From Lycorma delicatula (Eukaryota > Arthropoda > Insecta > Hemiptera > Fulgoridae): a stretch of DNA of 64,000 nucleotides. The position numbers and the translations under genes are program-made. Each line of letters opens with the position of its first letter. Within the stretch, counting starts at the first letter, position 1. The stretch is taken from assembly GCF_047948215.1 (NCBI RefSeq), contig NC_134465.1, positions 50,251,946-50,315,945 on the forward strand. The letters run 5' to 3'. This document shows, in pieces, positions 57,479 to 64,000 of the stretch. A model generated the notes under the pieces. The model saw nothing but the letters and a program-made list of their open reading frames with translations. It was not told where the DNA came from and did no database searches.

Positions 57479-57957
57479 TGTAGCGTACAGAGTTTGTAGT
57501 TTGTAGTCTCGAAAGAATTCATTTAATTATAAGAACGAATATATTGCTATTTACCATTGTAGAAGTTTGCTGAAAATTATTCATTCCTGAATATTAGTGT
57601 ATATATGAATTAATTACTTGTAAAGTTTTTGAAATGTCTTAGTGTTATATAGCAAAATAAAGTTTTTTGTAATCTTTTGAAAAAAACCTGTTTCATTTTT
57701 CACCCGCAGTGCACTGAAATTCCAAAATTGGGAAGAGCATTTTTAAATTCATACTTTTGTGTGATTTCATTACAGAATTGTCAACTTTAACCAACAGTCT
57801 ATGGTAAATTTCAATAATGACCAAAACTATTTGGTAAAAGTCATAAAAAATGTGGTTTTCAAGATTTTTTCGGACTTTTACCAAGCGACTTGGTAAATGT
57901 TAGAAATTTACCGGTAACACAAAAGATTTACCGGTATTCGGGGGTTTACCGTAACAT

Positions 57958-58568
57958 ATATATATATTTGCGAGCAAGCGCGCACACATTATACAAAAGA
58001 GAGGAGAGAGACTCTCATGAGAGACGGGAAGAAAAATTCTCAGGACATATTCTAGAAGTGAAAGTAACGGAAAACCTTTATTATAAATATGACTCCAAGA
58101 AACACTTTGTTTTGGAGTTATAGGTTCTAAAAAATCTCGCCCTGATTTTTACTCCAAGGGTAAAATGAAGCCATATTAAAATTCTTGGAATTTAAATTTT
58201 GATCTGAAAAATATAATAAAACTGTACCTGAGCTATATTTCTTATAATTTTTAAGAAAATTATTAGAGTTAAAAAAGGGTCTTGTTGCAAAATAGATTTT
58301 TTTTTAAGTATAACTTTCTAAGAACAAATGTCAATTTTCAGGACGTAGCCGAAGTATTAATTTGTGATCTTTAAAACTATATTTACGTTGTTGTTATATG
58401 GAGGGTAATGTTGAAAATTTTATTCAAAATTTCTTCTACCCTTCTGAGAAAGATTTTTTCTGTTGAATTTTTTATAAATTATTTTTTTTCATTATCTGTA
58501 TTTTTTTTAATAAAATAAAATAATTCGGCATTCGATTTACTCCGTAAATCATCGCATTAACAAAATAA
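57958..58568. other. Spacer
   Basis: A short (GA)-rich patch at 57999-58012, then sequence with some resemblance to family U (GGTTCTAAAAAATCTC and so on). No gene was recognised. Confidence 0.4.
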
Positions 58569-59026
58569 TCTATATATATAAAAATGAATGTTTGTTTGTC
58601 TGTATGTCTCTTATGCCTTCCTAAACCGTTCATCCGATAGCGATGAAACTTTGGGGAATGGTTGGAAGCATGCCAGGGAAGGTTTTTGAATTAGTTTGGA
58701 CCCGCTAGGTGGCGCTGAGGTCGTGATATTTAGAAAAATTATATTTATGTTCCGATTTGGCTCATATTTATAATATATATTAATTACGTGAAAAAAAATT
58801 TTGCAAAAAATTTACCCGCTAGGTGGCATTGGGGGTCGAGATATTTCATAAAATTGTATTTATGGTCAGATTTGGCTCATATTCAGAAAATGTATTAGTT
58901 ACGTGAAAAGAGATATTTTTACAAAAAAATAGTATCGCTAGGTGGCACTGAGGTTGACATATTTAGAAAATTTTTATTTTTTGGACCGATTTGACATATT
59001 CAGAATATGTATATATATGATACATA

Positions 59027-59074
59027 AAAATAAATGTTTTTACAAAAAATAGTTTTTGTAAAAACATTTATTTT
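59027..59074. repeat. Hairpin: 22-bp perfect arms, 4-nt loop
   Basis: The left arm 59027-59048 contains AAATGTTTTTAC, the loop is ATAG, and the right arm 59053-59074 is its exact complement. Confidence 0.96.
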
Positions 59075-59168
59075 CATAGATGATACATTTATGATACAAC
59101 ATTTATTTATGTAGCTGATATAGATCAGCTAGGGGAGCGCTGGTTATTCACGAAACAAACAAATACAC

Positions 59169-59430
59169 AAACAGACTTTCTTCTTCTTCTTCTTCTTCTT
59201 CTTCTTCTTCTCCTCCTCCTCCTCCTCCTCGTCCTTCTTCTTCTTCTTCTTCTCCTCCTCCTTCTTCTTCTCCTCCTCCTCCTCCTACTCCTCCTCCTTC
59301 TTCTTCTTCTTTTTTCTTTTCTTTTTCTTCTTCTTTTTCTTCTTTTTCTTTTTTCTTTTTCTTTTTCTATTTCTTCTTCTTCTTCTTCTTCTCTTTCTCT
59401 ATCTATCTATCTATCTATCTATATATATAT
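59169..59430. repeat. Long (CTT)n/(CTC)n polypyrimidine tract
   Basis: About 230 bp of almost pure pyrimidine on the plus strand, with alternating CTT and CCT blocks, then (CTAT)n and (TA)n. It lies inside a Helitron-type element 0.6 kb before the host exon. The strand asymmetry makes triplex (H-DNA) formation possible. Confidence 0.95.
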
Positions 59431-59768
59431 AAATGCAGTGTTGATATATATCTCCTCTATAGACTAAAATACTACTGGACCGATTTACGCGCAAGGAAAA
59501 ACGGAATAAAATAAAAAATAAAATATTGGAATAGGGGAAAATGGGAAAAAGAGAAAACTGTAAAATTGGAAAGAAGTAGATAGCGGCAAACGAAAAGGGA
59601 AATGGAAAAGTGAAAAAGGGATAAAGTGAAAGGTTAAATTTTGTGAAGTTCGTAGTGTTAATGTTTTGAATGTTTTTGTTTTATCAAACTTTCAATTGTG
59701 TTAATTTAATCTCTCTCTCTCTAAATATAGCAAATCTAGCAATAACGTAGCATTGTCGGGTCTGCTAG

Positions 59769-60011
59769 TCAATTTATAATAACAACAACGATAAAAAATT
59801 GAGGTTTCTTACACGCACGCGAACTTTACCCCCAATTTATTTTTCATGAAACGTCGAGAAATGCAAAAAACCCATTCCTCATATTTTTACTTTCCTTCTT
59901 GGAGCATAGCACTAGAGTTATAATGCCAGGAAACTAAAATTTAATTACATTATGTTTGTTTAATTTACAAAAAAATAATATATTAATAAATTTGTTTTGA
60001 TTTATTTACAG
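59769..60011 (+). other. Intron end with splice acceptor
   Basis: The 3' end is a T-rich tract TTTGTTTTGATTTATTTACAG ending at 60011 (shown here as one motif of 21 positions at 59991-60011), a good acceptor. A TTAAT-type branch-site region lies about 20-40 bp before it. Confidence 0.75.
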
Positions 60012-61612
60012 AGGAAGAAAACTATGGAAGAATTTGTTCGAAGAAATAGTAAAGTATGGTGGGGTAATTTTAACGAGAATAATAATACTAACGATAAAAA
60101 TGATGATGATGACGATACTGAAGAAGAGGAAGATACAAATAATTGGCATTTAAATGTTAAAAACTGCAACGACGATGATGATAATCATAACGGTAATGAA
60201 AGCGATAGGGGTTCATTAAGCAGCCCAGAAAGTCATAGAAGTCAAGATTCTGGTTTTTCTGATTCAGAAACAAATTCACCTACAACTAATAGAGTGCCTA
60301 TTAATACTTCTTTAAATAAATCACCAAAAAATAAAGTAAATGATAATAGTAAAATCGATCAAAATTTATTAGAGAAGTGTGAAATAATAAACGTTGATGA
60401 AACTGTAGAAGAAGTTTTAATAGATAATAATAAAACTATGGATATAAAAACATTAAAAAAAGTTACAACATCTTATCCATTAAAAGATATAAAAAATACA
60501 ATTTTACAAAATGGTAGTTCAACAAATAGTAATAAACAAAGAAATTTTTTAACAACAAAAAATAAAAATTATGATGAATTACGTCAAGATAATAATGACA
60601 ATGATTTTGAAGATGACTTAACGTTTTTTGAAGAAAAAAATGAAAATAAAATAAAATTTAATCATGTTGTTAAAGAATTAAAAATAACATTACAGGAAAA
60701 TTTAAATTATAATAAAAAAAATAAAACATTACCTAATACTGTTAATAAAAAAAATAAATATCCAAGTAGAAATACTTCATTACCTTATTTTAATGATGAT
60801 ATCTTTCATGATGAGGATGATGATGATGGTGATGTAACAAAAGAAGAACTATCATCTATCGATCAAAAAGATTTTTTAAGTTTACCAATAAATTGTAATA
60901 ATAATAATGAATTGATAAAGAATGAGATAAGTATAGAAAATAATTATAGTTTAGAAAATTCAAATACTGATTTAACGAATTGTGATAATAATTTAAATAC
61001 AAACGGTACAAAACCAAAATTTAAATTAAACACAAATTCTAATAAAAAAATTAACGATTTAAATAGAAGTTTAGAAAGAACGAGATTACGTTCTTCACAA
61101 ATAAATGAAACTACAATACATAGATTATTTTTAAGAAACGATCCTAATAGAAGTTTAGAACAAACAAGAATTTTACGATCGCAACGTGAAAATGATTACG
61201 AATTATTTGCTTATAATAAAAGAAGAAAAAATATAAAAGAAAATTATAAAGAAATCGATTATTATGAAGTAGATGAAGATGAAGAAGAAACGGGTGAAAA
61301 AGAAGATGTAAGTTCCTTTGATTCTAGTTTTTGTCGTACTGAAGAAACTGCTAAATTTGTTGGTGATATTATTTCTAATAATAGTCATGGTGATAATAAT
61401 AATAAAAATAATTTTAATTGTAATGATAATAATTCAAGTACGTGGTCGATACCCGGACCGCCCGAGTATTGTTCTACACCAAAGAGTTGTTCATCTAATA
61501 ATACCAAAAAATTACCTACCGGAGAAGATTTAACAAAAAATAAACTAACACCGCAAAAATTAAATTTCAATGAACCTAATGAAAATAGTTATTATGAAAA
61601 TAAAAACCAAAG
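60012..61612 (+). CDS. Host-gene exon: acidic, Asn/Asp/Ser-rich, probably disordered protein segment
   Basis: This is the only convincing host coding sequence. The exon is bounded by an acceptor (AG at 60010-60011) and a donor (CAAAG|GTAAGA at 61613). It is open throughout its 1601 bases, ending two bases into a codon. The first ATG (60024) has a good context (A at -3, G at +4) and could be the true start, giving about 529 residues here. Features: a short basic/aromatic N-terminus (EEFVRRNSKVWWGNF), runs of Asp/Glu, SSPESHRSQDSGFSDSE at about residues 66-82 (phosphosite-like), two NRSLE(R/Q)TR repeats near nucleotides 61060 and 61145, and WSIPGPPEYCSTPK near the end. There is no membrane segment or known fold. 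Function unknown. A faint, unverified resemblance in the SKVWWG part to insect inscuteable N-termini is from memory only. Confidence 0.75.
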
Positions 61613-61944
61613 GTAAGATAATTTTTATTTCATTTTATTAATATTATTAAGTTTTAATTATTGTTGACATTTTAGTCGGAGTGGTTAGTGTAAATGCTGT
61701 TCACCTGTAAGGCGTTCAAATCCCAATTAGGTTTGGTATTTTTTTACATAAAAATTTATCTATCTGGTTAACTAACCGGTTTAACCTATTGTAAAAAAAA
61801 AATATTTTTTTGAAATTTTACTGAAATCTTAATTAAATGCATCAATTACATTTTGAATGGTACAAAAATTCATTAATTGTAACATTTTGTTTCACATCGC
61901 TCAAGTATTGAAAAATTAATTAATATATGTATGTGTATAAATCG
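61613..61944 (+). other. Intron start with a tRNA-like relic
   Basis: The donor GTAAGATAAT starts at 61613. At 61675-61740 a sequence with A-box-like (GGAGTGGTTAGTG) and B-box-like (GCGTTCAAATCCC) parts marks another SINE head relic. No further exon was recognised downstream in the window. Confidence 0.6.
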
Positions 61945-62690
61945 ATCGGCGTTTGACCCGGAAGTATCACGTGAGGATGAAAAGGAAACAGCTAAACGCA
62001 AGGGAACTTCATTGGTTGATACGAAGGAACTCAGGCCTCTTGCTATCCAACAAGATCTTAATTTATAAGGCTATCCTGCGCCCAATCTGGACGTACGGTG
62101 TAGAATTGTGGGGAACGGCTAGTACTAGTAATGTGGATATTATACAACGATTTCAGAACAAAATAGGTAATTGCCGAATCTCCGTGGTTCACGCGGAATG
62201 ATGAGATTCAGGATTATCTAGAGCTCCCATCGGTTCGTGAGATTGCAAAACAGCGCAATGTCAAATATCTGCAGAGGCTTGAGAATCACGTAAACCACTT
62301 TGCAATTAATCTACTCGATAACAGCAGAGACGTCCGACGGTTGAAACGAGCCCATGTACTCGACTTAGGGTCTGCGTAACAGTTTGGAATCTAACACCGT
62401 CAAGTTTAGTGGTGTCGTATCTAATTTCTTGTTACTTCTCTTTCTTTTTTATTTGTTATTAATGTTTGTTTTTTGGACTATATGGTGCTAAAATTAATGG
62501 TTTGTGATTTATAGCTGAGCTTGAAATTTCATATTTGACTTTAAGTTTGCTTGCAACTATTTATTGTATATTATTTATTTTGGGAGTCCCTTAAGGACCT
62601 TCTTATCACGTGCTTTTGTCAGGAAACTTATTTATGGCTCCGCAGGAGAGCCGATTGTAATTATAATTGTTATTGAGAAAAAAAAACGTA
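61945..62690 (+). mobile_element. Jockey-like LINE 3' fragment with A-rich tail
   Basis: The fragment encodes the C-terminal end of a Jockey-group reverse-transcriptase protein: KRKQLNARELHWLIRRNSGL, SNKILIYKAILRPIWTYGVE, LWGTASTSNVDIIQRFQNKI. After a frame loss near 62170 come YLELPSVREIAKQR and YLQRLENHVNHFAINLLDNS, then RRLKRAHVLDLGSA and a stop at about 62378. About 300 bp of untranslated sequence ends in an A-run at 62678-62686. The RT catalytic core is missing (5' truncation). It lies 330 bp into the intron after the host exon. Confidence 0.85.
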
Positions 62691-62802
62691 TATAAATAAA
62701 AATGTAAATGTTCGTTTGTTCAAAATCGTAAATCTCGGAAATTTCTTCACCGATTGCTTTGAAATTTTGACACAACGTTGTATTCGAATACGCGCGTGTT
62801 TT

Positions 62803-62972
62803 TATATACCTATTTTTCCTGTTTAACCTCCGAGACCGCCGTTAGGTATTGCTTCAGAGGATGAGATGAACGGTTTGTAGCATGTGTGAAAATGACATGC
62901 CTGACCGGGATTTGAACCCGGGACCTTTGGATGAAAAGTCGAGACACTACCACGGAGACCGACTATATACCT
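62803..62972 (-). mobile_element. tRNA-derived SINE, family S, inside the Helitron-type element
   Basis: TATATACCT flanks it at 62803-62811 and 62964-62972. The minus strand has the B box GGGTTCAAATCCCGGTCAGG and the family body, ending GGAGGTTAAACAGGAAAAAT. The A-box region is shortened. Confidence 0.88.
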
Positions 62973-62984
62973 TTCTTTTTCTTG

Positions 62985-63050
62985 CGTAGCCTACGGGAAT
63001 GACCGTTCAGGTATTACTTTAGAGGATGGTATGTTTGAGTGTAAATACCT
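62985..63050 (-). repeat. SINE family T tail fragment
   Basis: Contains GAATGACCGTTCAGGTATTA and GAGGATGGTATGTTTGAGTG, the tail part of family T. Confidence 0.7.
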
Positions 63051-63561
63051 ACTATTTATATACCTAACATGTCACACCTGTGACAGGTAAAAACATGTTG
63101 TTTTTTTTAAACAGCGCTATCTGTTGGACGTAAAAGTAACGCACAATATACTAAATATAACGCACAATATACTAAATAGTTTACAATTCCATTTCAATGT
63201 TTCCGATATGTGTGTCCGCTATAGAGTAAAAAACTACTAGACCGATTTACGCTCGGGGAAAAAGGGAGAAAGGGAAAAATCGGAATAGGTAAAAGGGAAG
63301 AAGGGGTAAATGGGGGGTAAAGGGGAAACGGGGAAAAGAAAAACGAGAAAAGGAAATGTAAAGGGGACAAAAGAAAGTAAGGGAGAAAGGGAATAGGGGG
63401 AAACGGGAAAATGAAAGGGAATGTGGTAAAATATAAAATGGGGTTAAGGAAAAGGGGAAACGAATAGGGAAAAAGGGTAAAAGGGAAAGGTTAAATTTTG
63501 TGAAGTTCCGTAATGTTCATTTTGTTAATGTTTTATCAAACTTTCAATTGTGTTCATTTAA

Positions 63562-63596
<35 letters not shown>

Positions 63597-63739
63597 TCAA
63601 ATCAAGCAATAGCAAAGCATTGCCGGGTCTGCTAGTAAACTAATATAAAATACTGATACGGACACCACAAAAAATGTGATGTAATTTGGTGTCCATCACA
63701 ATGCAGTTATGTAACTGTCCACTTTATTAAAGAATTGGA

Positions 63740-63970
63740 GGATCGTATCTCAGTTTCAAATCAAGTAAGTTTAAATGAAATTCAGTAAAAAGTGTGTATA
63801 TGTAATTTAATAGACGTACAAGGAAGTCATTTGGTGTCCACATCAGATATTTTAAGTTTGTAATACAAAAACTTTGTTAAATGACTAATAAATGCGTACA
63901 ATTTATTATCAAAACCTATAGAAAATTTACTTCTGAGAAAATTAATGTAAAATAGCGTTTTAAAAAAATC
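63740..63970 (-). repeat. Family Z fragment followed by a family U tail
   Basis: Positions 63770-63855 (TTAATAGACGTACAAGGAAG, then TGGTGTCCACATCAG) are the family Z left end on the minus strand. 63860-63960 matches the AACTTTGTTAA tail of family U (21620-21690). At 63660-63710 TTTGGTGTCCATCAC suggests another piece of Z. Confidence 0.65.
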
Positions 63971-64000
63971 AAGTTCAAGAAATTTGATTTTATCACTAAC

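Larger units (their letters stand above)
55221..57957. mobile_element. Element with ~270-bp inverted ends rich in TTACCGGTAAA motifs, split by LINE copy G
   Basis: The left end (55221-55491) and the right end (57700-57957, other strand) align almost throughout at roughly 80% by eye. Both begin TTACGGTAAA, with CCCCGAATACCGGTAAATC. They share GGTAAAAGTCCGAAAAAATC, AAAGTTGACAATTCTG and AAAAATGCTCTTC. Each end carries several copies of GGTAAA / TTTACC words, and the left one holds an internal hairpin (GGTAAAAGTCCGAA with its complement). Both outer sides are (TA)n. Without LINE G the element is about 1.37 kb. The middle (56876-57690) has no recognised protein. It is a non-autonomous DNA transposon by inference; I cannot name the superfamily. 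Confidence 0.8.
58569..59768 (+). mobile_element. Non-autonomous Helitron-type element (family W), complete ends
   Basis: This starts TCTATATATATAAAAATGAA after a host A and ends GCATTGTCGGGTCTGCTAG before a host T. There is no target duplication. The interior has three related ~80-130-bp units around CGCTAGGTGGC (58683, 58811, 58930), a perfect hairpin at 59027-59074 and a 260-bp pyrimidine tract. There is no helicase or Rep coding sequence. Confidence 0.88.
62691..63635 (+). mobile_element. Helitron-type element (family W relative), 5' end damaged, carrying SINE insertions
   Basis: The start TATATAAATAAAAATG resembles the W 5' end but lacks the leading TC, cut where the Jockey A-run begins. 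The 3' end is GCATTGCCGGGTCTGCTAG before a host T (63635/63636), with a GCAATAGCAAAGCATTGC stem. The purine-rich stretch 63256-63490 and the CTACTAGACCGATTTACGCTC block parallel 59480-59640. A family S SINE and a family T fragment sit inside. Confidence 0.75.

Overview
This window is AT-rich eukaryotic DNA, almost certainly from an insect. The clues are the repeat families: Tc1/mariner-type transposons, RTE-, R1- and Jockey-like LINEs, tRNA-derived SINEs, Helitron-type elements, fold-back MITEs and many (TA)n, (TC)n and (CTT)n tracts. A large repeat-filled genome such as a hemipteran is plausible, but the sequence does not fix the species. There are no bacterial operons, rRNA genes or CRISPR arrays, and no functional tRNA gene was found.

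Only one stretch looks like host coding sequence: a 1.6-kb exon at 60012-61612 (+) with good splice sites at both ends. It encodes an acidic, Asn/Asp/Ser-rich, probably disordered segment that may be the N-terminal part of a larger protein. The 60 kb before it holds only transposons, degenerate repeats and AT-rich spacer, so it is intergenic or a very large intron.

Layout. 1-9 kb: LINE copy A, a Helitron fragment, mariner M1, SINE pieces, a hairpin and a (TC)n tract. 9-15 kb: a fold-back MITE split by LINE copy B, repeat family V split by a GC-richer insertion, repeat family Z, a SINE and a decayed LINE. 16-24 kb: decayed LINEs, mariner relics, LINE copy C and family U repeats. 26-32 kb: two SINEs, family Z, an R1-like LINE and LINE copy D. 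32-38.8 kb: mariners M3 and M2 with complete ends, and a classical mariner relic abutting the tail of an R1-like LINE. 40-46 kb: a Helitron, a fold-back repeat, LINE copy E and a mariner relic. 47-50 kb: a double hairpin and mariner M4, a DD41D-type element broken by one stop codon. 50-58 kb: two head-to-tail SINEs, family Z split by LINE copy F, a SINE, and a long-inverted-repeat element split by LINE copy G. 58-64 kb: a Helitron with a huge pyrimidine tract, the host exon, a Jockey fragment and a further Helitron carrying SINEs.

Three patterns stand out. (1) The seven copies of one RTE-like LINE have target-site duplications of 8-13 bp, and the reading frame stops inside a terminal hairpin only a few bases before poly(A). 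(2) Insertions are heavily nested. (3) At least a dozen near-perfect inverted duplications with 0-7 nt spacers are scattered through unrelated sequence. This looks like template-switch (snap-back) mutation, or else an assembly artefact that should be excluded. All boundaries and homologies were judged by eye; no alignment or database search was run.
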